From: Glaciibacter superstes DSM 21135 | Lineage (GTDB): Bacteria > Actinomycetota > Actinomycetes > Actinomycetales > Microbacteriaceae | DNA length: 64,000 nucleotides | Reading direction: 5' to 3' | NCBI RefSeq assembly: GCF_000421145.1 | Contig: NZ_ATWH01000010.1 | Span: 159,605-223,604, forward strand | Part shown: one piece after another, positions 1-9,656 of the stretch | Layout: the number at the start of each line of letters is the position of its first letter | Position numbering within the stretch: position 1 is the stretch's first letter | Made by a program: the position numbers and the translations under genes | The notes under the pieces: model-generated | What the model was told of the DNA's origin: nothing | Database searches by the model: none | The model's input: the letters and a program-made list of their open reading frames with translations, nothing else

Positions 1-45
1 CGAATAGGCGTTGGCGACGGGGGCCGCCGTGAGGGTCTGACTCAT
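1..45 (-). CDS. pstA: Phosphate ABC transporter permease PstA (N-terminal 15 codons only)
   Basis: Only the first 15 codons (MSQTLTAAPVANAYS) lie in the window; the gene runs off the left edge. The ATG (bases 43-45 on the reverse strand) shares one base with the TGA stop of pstC (45-47), a TGATG junction typical of translational coupling. The identity rests on position: in pst operons PstA, the second inner-membrane permease subunit, follows PstC. The residues visible are too few for a family match on their own. Confidence 0.7.
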   Translation of the reverse strand, partial: MSQTLTAAPVANAYS

Positions 46-1004
46 CAGTTCGCTCCCGAGAATTCTTTACGACGGGCGATGATCCAACGCGCGATCGAGT
101 TCACGACGAGGGTGATCGCGAAGAGCAGCAGCCCGGTGGCGATGAGGACGTTGACGTTCGTGCCGAACGCCTCAGGGAAGCTCAATGCGATGTTTGCAGC
201 GATGGTGCCGGGGTTCGACGAGGTGAGGAGGGCAAAATTGATGCCCCCGGATGCCGAGAGCACCATGGCGACAGCCATGGTCTCCCCGAGGGCGCGGCCG
301 AGTCCGAGCATCGAAGCCGAGACGATACCCGGGCGGCCGAACGGGAGTACCGCGGTGCGGATCATCTCCCACTTGGTTGCACCGAGTGCGAGCGCTGCCT
401 CTTCATGAAGCACCGGTGTCTGCAGGAAGACCTCGCGGCTGAGGGCGGTGATGATCGGCAGCACCATGACGGCGAGAACGATCGAGGCGGTGAGGATCGT
501 GCGGCCCGTTCCGGATGCCGGCGGTGCGAACAACGGGAACCAGCCCATCGTTTCGGTAAGCCAGGAGTAGAACGGCTGCACCGCTGGTGCGAGCACGTTT
601 GCGCCCCAGAGCCCGAAGACCACGGACGGGACGGCAGCGAGCAGGTCGATGACGTAACCGAGACCCTGCGCGAGGCGCCTCGGTGCGTAGTGCGAGATGA
701 AGAGGGCGATGCCGATCGAGACCGGGATGGCCATCAGGAGGGCGAGTGCGGCAGACCAGAGGGTGCCGAAGACCAGTGGCGCAACGTACGACCAGAACGT
801 CTCGCCGGCGAGGATGGGGATCTCGCCCGGATCGGTGGTCACGGCTGGGATGCTCTGGATGACCAGGAACGCGGCGACCGCCGCGAGCATCGCGAGGATC
901 AGGGTGCCGGCGGTGAGGGTGCTTCCGGCGAAGATTCGGTCGCCTGGCCGCTGCTTCGCTTTTACGCGGGGCTCCCGAACGGATGAGGCCGTTGATGGTG
1001 TCAT
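45..1004 (-). CDS. pstC: Phosphate ABC transporter permease PstC
   Basis: 319 aa inner-membrane permease of the high-affinity phosphate importer PstSCAB. A hydrophilic N-terminus is followed by about six membrane segments (first near residues 28-50). The BPD-type permease loop EEAALALGATKWEMIRTAVLPFGRPGI region is recognisable: EAA, G, then the coupling helix that contacts PstB. The ATG at 1004 is preferred over an upstream in-frame start because AGGGGA lies about 10 bases before it and the extra residues upstream are proline-rich with no family character. It lies between pstS and pstA, all on the reverse strand, and is probably co-transcribed with pstS through the hairpin in the gap. Confidence 0.95.
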   Translation of the reverse strand: MTPSTASSVREPRVKAKQRPGDRIFAGSTLTAGTLILAMLAAVAAFLVIQSIPAVTTDPGEIPILAGETFWSYVAPLVFGTLWSAALALLMAIPVSIGIALFISHYAPRRLAQGLGYVIDLLAAVPSVVFGLWGANVLAPAVQPFYSWLTETMGWFPLFAPPASGTGRTILTASIVLAVMVLPIITALSREVFLQTPVLHEEAALALGATKWEMIRTAVLPFGRPGIVSASMLGLGRALGETMAVAMVLSASGGINFALLTSSNPGTIAANIALSFPEAFGTNVNVLIATGLLLFAITLVVNSIARWIIARRKEFSGAN

Positions 1005-1080
1005 CTGGCTGGTGTCCCCTGAACGGTTGGGTGTCGGGTTGGGATGCGGTGCGGGGCCGGAATGAGGGTCACGACCCCAG

Positions 1081-1130
1081 TTTGCCCGGTGCCGCACACC
1101 CGCACAATGTGCGGGGCGGCGCCGGGCAAA
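1081..1130 (-). terminator. Large hairpin between pstS and pstC
   Basis: Bases 1081-1095 (TTTGCCCGG-TGCCGC) pair with 1116-1130 (GCGGCG-CCGGGCAAA), and an inner CCCGCAC/GTGCGGG stem closes the loop. The structure lies just after the pstS stop and before pstC. On the pstS transcript it ends in only AAA and then non-U sequence. It is therefore more likely a partial attenuator or an RNA-stabilising 3' structure that lets pstS be expressed above pstCAB than a full terminator. That function is inferred. Confidence 0.6.
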
Positions 1131-1140
1131 TGGGTTGGTG

Positions 1141-2232
1141 CTACTTGATCGACTCGACGGCCGCCGATGCCTTGTCGAACAGGTCGGAGGAAATCGGCGC
1201 GGTGCCGGCTGCCTCGGCGGAGATGGCCTGGCCGTCTTCGCTGATGATCGAGCTGAAGTAAGCCTTGACCAGCGCGCCGGCCTCGGTGTCCTGGTACTCG
1301 CTGCAACCGATCAGGTAGCTGACCAGGACGATCGGGTAGACGCCGGCTTCGCTCGAGGTGCGGTCGAGCTCGATGGCCAGGTCACCGTCTGTACGGCCTT
1401 CGGCGAACGGCGAGGCGTCGACGATGGCTGCTGCGGCTTCTGCCGAGTACTCGACGTACTCGTCGCCGACCTTGATCGACACAGTGCCGAGGTCGCCGGC
1501 GCGGGATGCGTCTGCGTAACCGATGGTGCCGGTTCCGCCGGTCACGGTGTCGACAACACCGGAGGTGCCCTGTGCGGCTTCTCCGCCTTCGAGCGGCCAG
1601 ACGCCGTCTGCCTCGTCGACCCAAGCCTCAGGAGCGGCTGCGTGCAGGTAGTCGGTGAAGTTCTCCGTGGTGCCGGAGTCGTCAGCGCGGTGCACCGGGG
1701 TGATCGGCGTGGCCGGCAGTGTGGCATCCGGGTTCGCCGACGCGATCGCCGGGTCGTTCCAGGTGGTGATCTTTCCGCTGAAGATGCCGGCGACGGTGGC
1801 CGCGTCGAGGTTCAGGGAATCGACGCCCTCAAGGTTGAAGATGATCGCGATCGGGGAGATGTACGCCGGGATCTCGATGATTCCGGTGTCGGCGACGCAG
1901 GAAGCGAAGTCGCCGGCGATCTCCTCATCCTTGAAGGCACGGTCGGAACCGGCGAAGTTGCTGCCGCCGGCAATGAATGTGTCGCGGCCCGCGCCGGAAC
2001 CGGCGGGGTCGTACTCGATGGTCACATCGGGGTTCGCGGTCTGGAAGCTGGCGACCCAGGCCTCCTGTGCCGCCTGCTGCGACGATGCGCCGCCGCCGAC
2101 CAGAGTGCCGGACAGGCCGGTAGCGGCCTCGTCTGTTGCACCGCCGCCGGCTTCGTTTGCTGCACAGCCGGTCAGGGCGAGCGCTGCCGCGGCCACAAGG
2201 GCGACGGGAGCGCCAAAACGCTTGAAGTTCAC
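1141..2232 (-). CDS. pstS: Phosphate-binding lipoprotein PstS
   Basis: 363 aa solute-binding lipoprotein that captures phosphate outside the membrane and hands it to PstCA. A short basic N-terminus, hydrophobic stretch and lipobox LTGC (Cys23) mark a type II signal peptide. The mature protein has the PstS signatures LVGGGASSQQAAQ, VTIEYDPAGSGAGR near its start, and TPVHRADDSGTTENF in the middle, the phosphate-loop motifs. The GTG at 2232 is chosen because GAAGGGA sits about 7 bases upstream; the upstream ATG at 2265 would add 11 residues before the signal peptide. The 11-bp-period PHO-type repeats upstream suggest induction on phosphate starvation. Confidence 0.96.
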   Translation of the reverse strand: MNFKRFGAPVALVAAAALALTGCAANEAGGGATDEAATGLSGTLVGGGASSQQAAQEAWVASFQTANPDVTIEYDPAGSGAGRDTFIAGGSNFAGSDRAFKDEEIAGDFASCVADTGIIEIPAYISPIAIIFNLEGVDSLNLDAATVAGIFSGKITTWNDPAIASANPDATLPATPITPVHRADDSGTTENFTDYLHAAAPEAWVDEADGVWPLEGGEAAQGTSGVVDTVTGGTGTIGYADASRAGDLGTVSIKVGDEYVEYSAEAAAAIVDASPFAEGRTDGDLAIELDRTSSEAGVYPIVLVSYLIGCSEYQDTEAGALVKAYFSSIISEDGQAISAEAAGTAPISSDLFDKASAAVESIK

Positions 2233-2344
2233 AAGAATCCCTTCGAGGGGTTGATGACAGGACAAAGGTCGGCCACGTGGTTTGCCTCGGTGCCCGACCT
2301 GCGTGCGACGCTACGCCGGGCGGTTAACGACATTCCCCCAGTTC

Positions 2345-2362
2345 GGTGAACGGGAGGTGAAC
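2345..2362 (-). promoter_or_regulatory. PHO box upstream of pstS (RegX3/PhoP-type site)
   Basis: Read on the gene strand this is GTTCACC-TCCC-GTTCACC: two perfect 7-mers with an 11-bp period, matching the direct-repeat unit known for actinobacterial PhoP/RegX3 PHO boxes. A related GGTTAAC lies at 2322-2328 on the + strand. The site is about 115 bp upstream of the pstS start, and the senX3-regX3 genes lie in this same window. Confidence 0.82.
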
Positions 2363-2399
2363 GGCTCTCGACAAAGTCGCGACCCCGGCAATCCGAGCG

Positions 2400-3338
2400 T
2401 CAGACGCGTGGGGTGTGGGTCTCGATGGCGATGATGCCGGAGCTCGGGTTGGTGGCAGAGAGATGCACGACGGAGAACCCGCCGGTCTCGAGGTCTGCGG
2501 CGTGGGAAACATAGGAGCCGAGGGTGGTCCCTGTGGCCAGTGCGATCTCCCGGAGGATCACGGGAAGCACAGGTCCGTGACTGCAGAGCACGGCAGTCTT
2601 CCTGGCTTTCACTCGCTTGCCCACAATGGCACGCACATCCGCGGTGTCGCTCTCGTAGGCGTCCTGGCTGATGGCGTCTGTGCGCTTGACCTCGACGCCG
2701 GTGATGGCGGCCAACGGTGCGACGGTCGTGACGCAGCGGGTGGCCGTGCTGGTGACGATGCGCCGCGGATGCCACGCCGCGATCGTGTCTGCGGAGCTCG
2801 CGGCCTGCTTGACGCCGCGTTCGGTGAGCGGACGGGTGTGGTCCGGTCCGTCCCAGCTGCTCGGAGGCTTCGCCTTGCCGTGGCGGAATGCGATGAGGGC
2901 GAACGTGCTGGTCACTCCGTTGTCAACCAGCCCAGAGAACGCGTCGATGATCTCGACATCCGCCGGGTAACTGAGATAGCTGCGCGCCCTCTTGATGGTG
3001 ACCCATTCGAGTGCGGCGACCTCCCTGTTGGGGAGAAACGTCGAGCGCTGTATGGCCTCAGGCGAGATCTCGGCAGCCCAGTAGTGCACGATTTTGTTCC
3101 TGCCGTTCGTCAGCGGGTACTTCGAAACCCCGAGTGGAACGCCCAGCGCAACGGCCAGCCCGGTCTCTTCCCGGATCTCGCGCACGGCGGTACGGGGGAG
3201 GGTTTCTCCCGGGTCCACCTTGCCTTTGGGGATGGTGACGTCACCGTGCACGGTGCGGTGGATGACCAGCACGTGCATCTTGCCCTCGATGAGGCGCCAG
3301 CACACGGCGCCGGCCGCGTAGACCGCCGTGTCTGTCAT
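2400..3338 (-). CDS. Two-domain Nudix hydrolase / histidine phosphatase (MutT1-like)
   Basis: 312 aa. Residues 1-140 form a Nudix domain with the Nudix box [18 protein letters not shown]. Residues 150-312 form a histidine-phosphatase domain (FRHGKAKP catalytic RHG motif, second His in CSHGP). This architecture is that of mycobacterial MutT1, which acts on 8-oxo-GTP/dGTP and diadenosine polyphosphates; the substrate here is inferred. Its ATG overlaps the ppk stop by 4 bases (ATGA), so it is translationally coupled to ppk. The linkage of a nucleotide-cleaning enzyme to polyphosphate kinase is conserved in actinobacteria. Confidence 0.92.
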   Translation of the reverse strand: MTDTAVYAAGAVCWRLIEGKMHVLVIHRTVHGDVTIPKGKVDPGETLPRTAVREIREETGLAVALGVPLGVSKYPLTNGRNKIVHYWAAEISPEAIQRSTFLPNREVAALEWVTIKRARSYLSYPADVEIIDAFSGLVDNGVTSTFALIAFRHGKAKPPSSWDGPDHTRPLTERGVKQAASSADTIAAWHPRRIVTSTATRCVTTVAPLAAITGVEVKRTDAISQDAYESDTADVRAIVGKRVKARKTAVLCSHGPVLPVILREIALATGTTLGSYVSHAADLETGGFSVVHLSATNPSSGIIAIETHTPRV

Positions 3339-5512
3339 CGGCGGCTCGCCGTACGCTTGCGGGTTCCGATCTGTTGCATGAGCCTATTCTGCAGGTCATC
3401 GAGCAGTTGGCCAGAATCATTCTGCGAGTGGCGGGTCCAGGTTCCGTCTCCGTCGAGCCACCATGACGAGGTGCGCTCGTCCATTGCGCGGTCGAAGAGG
3501 GTGTCGATCTCGACCAGGTGTTCCGGCGCGACCAGTCTCACCAGCGCTTCCACGCGGCGATCGAGGTTGCGGTGCATCATGTCTGCGCTGCCGATGAACA
3601 CCTGCTGGTCTCCGTCGTTCGCGAACGAGAAGATGCGGGAGTGTTCGAGGTAACGACCGAGAATCGACCGCACCCTGATGTTCTCGCTGAGACCAGGCAC
3701 CCCTGGCCGCAGGCTGCAGATGCCGCGCACCCAGATGTCGATGGGAACACCGGCCTGGCTGGCGCGATAGAGCGCGTCGATGATGGTCTCGTCGACCATC
3801 GAGTTGACCTTGATCCGGATGCCGGCCGGTTTGCCGGCCAGGGCGTTGACCGCTTCATCGGAGATGCGCTTGAGCAGACCCTTGCGCAGGTGCAGGGGAG
3901 CCACCAGCAGTCGCTTGAACTTCTTCTCGATGGCATAGCCGGAGAGTTCGTTGAACAGGCGGGTGAGGTCTTTGCCGACCTGGTCATCCGCTGTCAACAG
4001 GCCGAGGTCTTCGTAGATGCGGCTGGTCTTGGGGTTGTAGTTGCCCGTGCCGATGTGGCTGTAGTGGCGCAGCACGCCCTTCTCGTTACGCACGACGAGG
4101 GCGAGCTTGCAATGGGTCTTCAGTCCGACCAGTCCGTAGACGACGTGCACGCCGGCTTTCTCCAGCTTTCGCGCCCAGGAGATGTTGGCCTGCTCGTCGA
4201 AGCGCGCCTTGATCTCGACCAGGGCAAGCACCTGCTTGCCCGATTCGGCGGCGTCGATGAGCGCCTCGACGATCGGGCTGTCACCCGAGGTTCGGTACAG
4301 CGTCTGCTTGATGGCGAGCACGTGCGGGTCGGCAGCCGCCTGCTCGAGGAACGCCTGCACGCTGGTGGTGAACGACTCATACGGATGGTGCAGCAGGATG
4401 TCTGTACGCGAGATGGCCTTGAAGATGTCAGGCGTGGAGTTCGGCTCCGGCGGCAGTAGCTGCACCGCCGTGGTCGGAACGTGCTTCGGGTAGTGCAGGT
4501 CTGGCCGGTCGATGCGGGAGATGTCGAACAGCCCGCCGAGGTCGAGGGGGCTGGGCAGGCGGTACACCTCCTGCTCGGTGACGTCGAGTTCGCGCACCAG
4601 CAGGTCGAGAGTGACGTCGTCCATGTCCTCGGTGATCTCGAGGCGGATGGGAGGGCCGAATCGGCGGCGGAGCAGCTCTTTCTCGAGAGCCTTGATCAGG
4701 TTCTCTGTCTCGTCTTCCTCGATCTCGACGTCTTCGTTGCGCGTGACCCGAAACACGTGATGTTCGAGGATCTCCATGCCGGGAAAAAGATCACCGAGGT
4801 GGTTGGCGATCAGGTCTTCGAGAGTGATGAAGCGGATGCTCTCGACACTCTCGCTGCGATCGACGGGAACAACCCGCGGCAGCATCTGCGGAACCTTCAG
4901 GCGAGCGAACTCCTGCTTGCCGGTCTTCGAGTTGCGAACGCGCACTGCCAGGTTCAGCGACAGTCCCGAGATGTAGGGGAACGGATGTGCCGGGTCGACA
5001 GCGAGGGGCATCAACACCGGGAAGATCTGCTTGGCGAAGTAGTCGCGAAGGGACTCACGTTCTTCGGCGTTCAGGGTGTCCCAGTCGACGATGTCGATAC
5101 CGGCGTCGGCGAGGGCTGGCCGTACCAGATCCTGGAATGCCCGCGCGTGGCGTTCCTGCAGCACGTGGGCGGCCTGCGAGATGTCGGAAAGCACCTCGGC
5201 AGGGGCGCGACCGACATTGGTCGGTACGGCCAGGCCGGTGAGGATGCGTCGCTTCAGCCCGGCGACCCTCACCATGAAGAATTCGTCGAGGTTGCTCGCG
5301 AAGATGGCGAGGAAGTTGGCCCGCTCGAGCACCGGCACCGCCGGGTCTTCCGCGAGTTCGAGTACACGCTGGTTGAACGCCAGCCAGCTCAGTTCGCGGT
5401 CGAGGTAGCGCTCGCCGGGGAGCGCGGGGTCGTCAACACCGAACAGTGGGTCGAAGTCGTCATCGAAGTCGCTGCCGAGTTCTATGCCTGCCTGGAGTGT
5501 TTCGCCGTCCAT
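3335..5512 (-). CDS. ppk: Polyphosphate kinase PPK1
   Basis: 725 aa, the usual PPK1 length. It reversibly transfers the ATP gamma-phosphate to inorganic polyphosphate. The N-terminal domain begins with [18 protein letters not shown], the classic PPK1 signature, after a 35-residue acidic extension. The catalytic histidines are recognisable at His467 ([12 protein letters not shown]) and His624 (LEHSRIFSF), with SHIGTGNYN between. It is first of a two-gene unit with the MutT1-like gene. Two 11-bp-period repeats just upstream suggest phosphate control. Confidence 0.97.
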   Translation of the reverse strand: MDGETLQAGIELGSDFDDDFDPLFGVDDPALPGERYLDRELSWLAFNQRVLELAEDPAVPVLERANFLAIFASNLDEFFMVRVAGLKRRILTGLAVPTNVGRAPAEVLSDISQAAHVLQERHARAFQDLVRPALADAGIDIVDWDTLNAEERESLRDYFAKQIFPVLMPLAVDPAHPFPYISGLSLNLAVRVRNSKTGKQEFARLKVPQMLPRVVPVDRSESVESIRFITLEDLIANHLGDLFPGMEILEHHVFRVTRNEDVEIEEDETENLIKALEKELLRRRFGPPIRLEITEDMDDVTLDLLVRELDVTEQEVYRLPSPLDLGGLFDISRIDRPDLHYPKHVPTTAVQLLPPEPNSTPDIFKAISRTDILLHHPYESFTTSVQAFLEQAAADPHVLAIKQTLYRTSGDSPIVEALIDAAESGKQVLALVEIKARFDEQANISWARKLEKAGVHVVYGLVGLKTHCKLALVVRNEKGVLRHYSHIGTGNYNPKTSRIYEDLGLLTADDQVGKDLTRLFNELSGYAIEKKFKRLLVAPLHLRKGLLKRISDEAVNALAGKPAGIRIKVNSMVDETIIDALYRASQAGVPIDIWVRGICSLRPGVPGLSENIRVRSILGRYLEHSRIFSFANDGDQQVFIGSADMMHRNLDRRVEALVRLVAPEHLVEIDTLFDRAMDERTSSWWLDGDGTWTRHSQNDSGQLLDDLQNRLMQQIGTRKRTASRR

Positions 5513-5555
5513 CCGACCATCTTGACACCTGTGTCGCCGCCGTGCGCCGGTTCTG

Positions 5556-5573
5556 GGTTAACGGCGGGTTAAT
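5556..5573 (-). promoter_or_regulatory. PHO box upstream of ppk
   Basis: On the gene strand the sequence is ATTAACC-CGCC-GTTAACC, two near-identical 7-mers with an 11-bp period about 45 bases before the ppk ATG. It differs from the pstS box mainly by A for C at the fourth base. It overlaps the last codons and stop of mshD, so regulation of ppk would be separate from the upstream gene. Confidence 0.68.
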
Positions 5574-6486
5574 GCGGCGGCCGGCGGTACTGCACATCAA
5601 CGGTGTGGTCGGTGAAGCCCAGCGAGCGGTACAGGTGCACGGCCGAGGCATTGTCGGCTTCGACATAGAGCGTCGCGGTGGTGACGCCACGGTCACGCAG
5701 GCGGGCAAGGCCGGCGTTCATCAGCACGCGACCAAGGCCGCGCCCTGCGGCATCCGGGTGGATGCCGATCACGTAGATCTCGCCCGCGATTGTGGCGTCC
5801 GGGATGCCTGGCGCGCCCGGCTCGATCTTCAGCCAGTTGTAACCGACCAGACGACCGGATGCATCGCGCGCGAGCAGAAAATCGCCGGCGTCGAACCACG
5901 GCTCGGCCTGCCGGTCGCCCAGGTCGCCTGCGGTGATCGACCCCTGTTCAGGGTGGTGGGCGAAGACGAGCGCGTTCAGTGCCACCCATTCGGCGTCGTC
6001 CGCGCCCGGGCGGAAGGTGCTGATGCTGAAGGAGTCGGCACCTGCCCCTGGCCGCGCGGCGATATCGCCGACGGGCGGTATCGGGCCGAGGCGCAGCTGC
6101 AGGAGGGTGCGCACCGCCTCGAAGCCGAACCGGCTGGCAAGGGCGCGGGCTCCTGGGTGGTCGCCGTGCGACCAGGCGGTGAGCTCGGAGTGTCCGGTGT
6201 GCTCGGCCGCGAGCAGCCCGACCAGGGCCTCGCCGGCATAACCCTGCCTCCGAGAGCGGGGCTCGATCACCAGGTCGAGTTCGCCGCCCCCCAGGATCGC
6301 TGCGCCGACAACCCCGCCGTCCACCTCGATCAGCACGGCGCTTCGGCGGCCGGCATTCAGGTCGAGTATCGCCTGTTCGTTGAAGGGCTGGTAACCGTCG
6401 TGAGCATGTGACGTGCCGCGAACGACCTGGAACCTGGTCGCCGCGCCGGCATCCGTTCGGTCAGCTTTCGAGAGGGTGAGCGACAC
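5569..6486 (-). CDS. mshD: Mycothiol synthase MshD
   Basis: 305 aa with two tandem GNAT acetyltransferase folds. MshD acetylates Cys-GlcN-Ins with acetyl-CoA in the last step of mycothiol synthesis. The C-terminal GNAT acetyl-CoA loop is clear ([19 protein letters not shown]). The N-terminal half has the degenerate GNAT repeat, with [17 protein letters not shown] as its CoA loop. GTG at 6486 is preferred over ATG 6495, since GAGGAGG directly abuts that ATG but lies 9 bases from the GTG. It overlaps the end of glnR by 26 bases, indicating a glnR-mshD operon. Confidence 0.93.
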   Translation of the reverse strand: MSLTLSKADRTDAGAATRFQVVRGTSHAHDGYQPFNEQAILDLNAGRRSAVLIEVDGGVVGAAILGGGELDLVIEPRSRRQGYAGEALVGLLAAEHTGHSELTAWSHGDHPGARALASRFGFEAVRTLLQLRLGPIPPVGDIAARPGAGADSFSISTFRPGADDAEWVALNALVFAHHPEQGSITAGDLGDRQAEPWFDAGDFLLARDASGRLVGYNWLKIEPGAPGIPDATIAGEIYVIGIHPDAAGRGLGRVLMNAGLARLRDRGVTTATLYVEADNASAVHLYRSLGFTDHTVDVQYRRPPH

Positions 6487-7153
6487 GTTCGCCATCCTCC
6501 TCGAACATATTGAACCGGTAGCCCACGTTGCGCACCGTGCCGATGAGTGACTCCTGGTCGCCAAGCTTTGCCCTCAGGCGTCGCACGTGAACGTCGACGG
6601 TGCGGGTGCCTCCGAAGTAGTCGTAGCCCCAGACCTCGCTGAGCAGCTGTTCGCGGGTGAAGACGCGCGACGGGTGTGCAGCGAGGAAGCGGAGGAGTTC
6701 GAACTCCTTGTAGGTCAGGTCGAGCGGTGTGCCGTGCACCTTCGCCGAATAGTTGCCCTCGTCGATGACGACGCCCGCCGCGCGAATCGTCGGTGACGGT
6801 TCATCGCGCGGCAGCCGGCCGACGGCGAGACGGATGCGTGCGTCGACTTCGGCCGGGCCCGCGGTCTCGAGGATGACGTCGTCGACACCCCAGTCCGCAC
6901 TGACCGCGGCGAGCCCGCCCTCGGTGATCACTAGGAGCAGTGGAACCGAGATGCCGGTGGTGCGCAGAATTTGGCAGAGGGATCTGGACGCCGCGAGGTT
7001 GGCGCGCGCGTCGACCAGGATCAGGTCGGAGTCGGGCGCTGCGATGAGCTGCTCCGGTTGGGCGGGAATGAACCGCGCGCTGTGCGAAAGCAGCGTCAGG
7101 GCGGGGAGAACGTCATTGTCGACTGCCGAGGTAAGGATCAACAACTGCGCCAC
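6461..7153 (-). CDS. glnR: GlnR-type OmpR-family nitrogen regulator
   Basis: 230 aa. An atypical receiver domain (1-115) is followed by a winged-helix DNA-binding domain (about 130-222). The sequence tracks actinobacterial GlnR closely: [45 protein letters not shown] and the DNA-binding stretch [25 protein letters not shown]. GlnR controls nitrogen-assimilation genes and works without a partner kinase; the receiver lacks the canonical acidic pocket, consistent with that. GTG 7153 is preferred over ATG 7159 because GGAGG touches the ATG but is 6 bases from the GTG. A TAAGAT hexamer lies upstream as a possible -10. Confidence 0.93.
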   Translation of the reverse strand: MAQLLILTSAVDNDVLPALTLLSHSARFIPAQPEQLIAAPDSDLILVDARANLAASRSLCQILRTTGISVPLLLVITEGGLAAVSADWGVDDVILETAGPAEVDARIRLAVGRLPRDEPSPTIRAAGVVIDEGNYSAKVHGTPLDLTYKEFELLRFLAAHPSRVFTREQLLSEVWGYDYFGGTRTVDVHVRRLRAKLGDQESLIGTVRNVGYRFNMFEEDGERVAHPLES

Positions 7154-7226
7154 GCGCATCCTCCAAATATCGTGCCGCTTATCTTAGCCTGAGCCGTGAA
7201 TGCCATTGTCAGGGCACAATGGGGGA

Positions 7227-7490
7227 GTGACCTGGGAGTGGAGAAGCATCGCCGTCGTGTGGGTGCTCGCCGTCGCCTGCGCCGTGATCATCGGATTGCT
7301 CTCCGCTCGCGGCCAGGAGATCGCCTGGATCGGGCTCACCCTCGCGGCCTGCACCATCGCAACCCTCGGCATCCAGATCGGCACCGGCCGCAAAGAAGGC
7401 TATGTGAGCCGGATGACCACCAGCATCGTCGGGACCGTCATTGTGCTGGCGATCGCCACCGGGGTCTTCGCCCTGATCGGGCTGATGTGA
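7227..7490 (+). CDS. Small membrane protein, unknown function
   Basis: About 87 aa with three hydrophobic segments (SIAVVWVLAVACAVIIGLL, WIGLTLAACTIATLGIQI, IVGTVIVLAIATGVFALIGL). It is divergent from glnR and has no enzyme motif. The start is unsure: GTG 7227 has GGGGGA almost touching it, while ATG 7200 would add nine residues and could be leaderless. The stop codon lies inside a 14-bp tandem repeat. Confidence 0.7.
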   Translation: MTWEWRSIAVVWVLAVACAVIIGLLSARGQEIAWIGLTLAACTIATLGIQIGTGRKEGYVSRMTTSIVGTVIVLAIATGVFALIGLM

Positions 7491-7525
7491 GCTGGCCGAT
7501 GTGATCTGGCCAATGTGATCTGGCC
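7484..7525. repeat. 14-bp tandem repeat x3 spanning a stop codon
   Basis: Three consecutive copies of (G/A)ATGTGATCTGGCC start at 7484, 7498 and 7512. The first copy carries one mismatch and contains the TGA stop of the small membrane protein gene. Confidence 0.85.
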
Positions 7526-7599
7526 GACCTCTGCAGACGTGCCCGCGTGGGCGAACTGCCGCGACCTGCCCCGACGGCTCGGGCGATAGAATGGTAGCC

Positions 7600-7713
7600 A
7601 TGTCGCCGCTTGCTCTCGAACTCTTCTTTCTCGGTCTGCTCGCCCTGGCGAGCCTGTCGATCGCGTGGGTGTCTGTTGTGGTCCTGTACAAGCTGTTCAG
7701 GGGGCAGCGGTAG
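7600..7713 (+). CDS. Very small membrane protein (37 aa)
   Basis: ATG at 7600 opens a 37-residue frame that is almost wholly one membrane helix (ALELFFLGLLALASLSIAWV region) and ends in the basic tail KLFRGQR. It stops 6 bases before the nitrobindin-like gene, so it could be co-translated with it. No function is recognised. The clean helix plus basic tail and tight spacing favour a real gene, but length alone cannot prove it. Confidence 0.5.
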   Translation: MSPLALELFFLGLLALASLSIAWVSVVVLYKLFRGQR

Positions 7714-7719
7714 TCACCC

Positions 7720-8349
7720 ATGATCGACCTGCCGGTTGGCCTCCCGTCTGAACTCGTTCCACTCTCCTGGTTGATCGGGGTTTGGGAAGGCACCGGCGTG
7801 CTCGACTACACCGTCGGCGATGAATCGGTCTCCCGCCAATTCGGGCAGCGGCTGAGCTTCAGCCACGACGGGCTCCCGCACCTGGCCTACAGTGCGTACA
7901 CCTGGCTGGAACCGGCAGCCGCGAGCGCCACAGATGCAGACACAGCAGGCGAACGGATGCCGCTGGTCACCGAAACCGGCTACTGGCGGCTCAGTCGCAA
8001 GCAGGGCGACGGCGACCCTGGCCCCGGCATGCTGCCTGGCATCGGAGATCATCCGTTCACCAGTGCAGAAGCCGTGGAGACCTTGCGCAACGGTGACGGT
8101 GGTTTCGACATCGAGGTGTCGCTGGTGCATCCGAGTGGAGTGGCCGAGCTGTATCTCGGGCAGGTGAAGGGTCCGCGCATCGACCTGGCAACGGATGCCG
8201 TCATGCGCACCGAGGGCGCGAAGCCGTATACGGCGGCCACCAGGCTCTACGGACTCGTCGACAACCATCTGCTGTGGGCGTGGGACATCGCCGCCCTCGG
8301 CCAGGACCTGCGCACCCATGCGTCGGGCCGACTCGCGAAAGTTGAATAG
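7720..8349 (+). CDS. Nitrobindin-like / FABP-family beta-barrel protein
   Basis: 209 aa of the DUF1794/nitrobindin family (heme-binding 10-stranded beta-barrel). The N-terminal family motif GVWEGTG is at residues 20-26. The distal part, with GYWRLSR and the C-terminal LWAWDIAALGQDLRTHASGRL, is also typical. Family members bind ferric heme and react with peroxynitrite; that role here is inferred from family. The gene is followed 4 bases later by ygfZ, forming an operon. Confidence 0.85.
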   Translation: MIDLPVGLPSELVPLSWLIGVWEGTGVLDYTVGDESVSRQFGQRLSFSHDGLPHLAYSAYTWLEPAAASATDADTAGERMPLVTETGYWRLSRKQGDGDPGPGMLPGIGDHPFTSAEAVETLRNGDGGFDIEVSLVHPSGVAELYLGQVKGPRIDLATDAVMRTEGAKPYTAATRLYGLVDNHLLWAWDIAALGQDLRTHASGRLAKVE

Positions 8350-8353
8350 GAAT

Positions 8354-9595
8354 ATGACTGACGAAGCAACGCCTGGCACGCCAACGACTGGCACTGGCGC
8401 TCCAGGAGAGGCGGTCTTCTTCGAGCGTTCACCGCTGCTCGGCGTCGATCAGGCGGTCGAGGCGGAAGGAGCTGACGCCGGCGTGGCTGCTCATTACGGC
8501 AATCCCATGATGGAGCAGCGACGATTGCTGGCAGGCGTTGCCATCGTCGACCTCTCTCACCACGGTGTGCTCGGTGTTTCAGGACCAGACAGGCTCAGCT
8601 GGCTGAACTCGCTCGCCAGCCAGGCGCTCCTGGGCCTGGAGCCGGGTGAGTCGACCGAGATGCTGTTGCTCGACCAGGCGGGGCACCTCGAATACGCCAT
8701 GCGCGTGATCGACGACGGCACAGAGACGTGGCTGCTCGTGGAGTCCGCGGAACTGCCCGGCCTGCACGCGTGGCTCGACAAGATGCGCTTCATGCTGCGG
8801 GTGCAGGTCGTTGACCACACCGCGAGTTATGCGACCGTCGGCTCGTTCGTTCCCGAGACGCCGGCCGGGCACGAGACGCAGTCGGTGCCTGGCCTGGAGC
8901 CCGCCGCGCCGAATGGTGTGCCGCTGGTCTGGCGTGACCCGTGGTCGGGCGTCACCCGCGGCGGGTTCCAGTATGCGGAGACCACTGAACACCCAGGCGC
9001 GTCGTGGAACTGGAGCGAGACGCTCGTGGCCCGTTCCGCTCTTGAGTCGCTCGGGGCATCCGTTGTCGCCGGAACGGTCGGCGCAGCCGGTCTGCTCGCC
9101 TACGAAGCCCTCCGCATCGCCGCCTGGCGACCACGGGCAGCGGCCGAGGTCGATGCGAAGAGCATTCCACACGAGCTCGACTGGTTGCGCACGGCCGTGC
9201 ATCTCGACAAGGGCTGCTACCGCGGGCAGGAGACAGTGGCGAAGGTGCACAACCTCGGGCACCCACCGCGCCGGCTGGTGCTCCTGCATCTCGACGGCTC
9301 CGAATCGGTGTTGCCGGTGCACGGCGACGAGGTGCAGGGCGACCGCGTGCTGCCGGGCGCGGAGCCGGAGCGCCGCACCGTCGGCACCATCACCTCGAGC
9401 GGCATCCACCACGAGCTCGGGCCGATCGCGCTCGCCGTGATCAAACGCACGATACCGGCCGACGTCACGCTGCACGTGCGGTCACAGGGGATCGACATCC
9501 CGGCGAGCCAGGAAGTGATCGTTCCGCAGTCCGCTGGAGCGGTCGCCGACATCCCCCGCCTGCCCCGCCTCGGCGTGCGCATTCCGCGCGGCTGA
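8354..9595 (+). CDS. ygfZ: YgfZ/GcvT-like folate-binding protein
   Basis: 413 aa with a GcvT-like fold. The family signature [10 protein letters not shown] lies in the C-terminal half. YgfZ proteins use tetrahydrofolate in repair or maturation of Fe-S clusters. The ATG at 8354 is 4 bases after the nitrobindin stop. The N-terminal 20 residues are low complexity (T, G, P) and could be trimmed. The gene continues the run toward gpmA. Confidence 0.88.
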   Translation: MTDEATPGTPTTGTGAPGEAVFFERSPLLGVDQAVEAEGADAGVAAHYGNPMMEQRRLLAGVAIVDLSHHGVLGVSGPDRLSWLNSLASQALLGLEPGESTEMLLLDQAGHLEYAMRVIDDGTETWLLVESAELPGLHAWLDKMRFMLRVQVVDHTASYATVGSFVPETPAGHETQSVPGLEPAAPNGVPLVWRDPWSGVTRGGFQYAETTEHPGASWNWSETLVARSALESLGASVVAGTVGAAGLLAYEALRIAAWRPRAAAEVDAKSIPHELDWLRTAVHLDKGCYRGQETVAKVHNLGHPPRRLVLLHLDGSESVLPVHGDEVQGDRVLPGAEPERRTVGTITSSGIHHELGPIALAVIKRTIPADVTLHVRSQGIDIPASQEVIVPQSAGAVADIPRLPRLGVRIPRG

Positions 9596-9656
9596 CGCCA
9601 GGCGCCAGGCTACGCGAAACCCGAATCGCAGGGTCGGATTCGCTAGAGTGGGAGCC

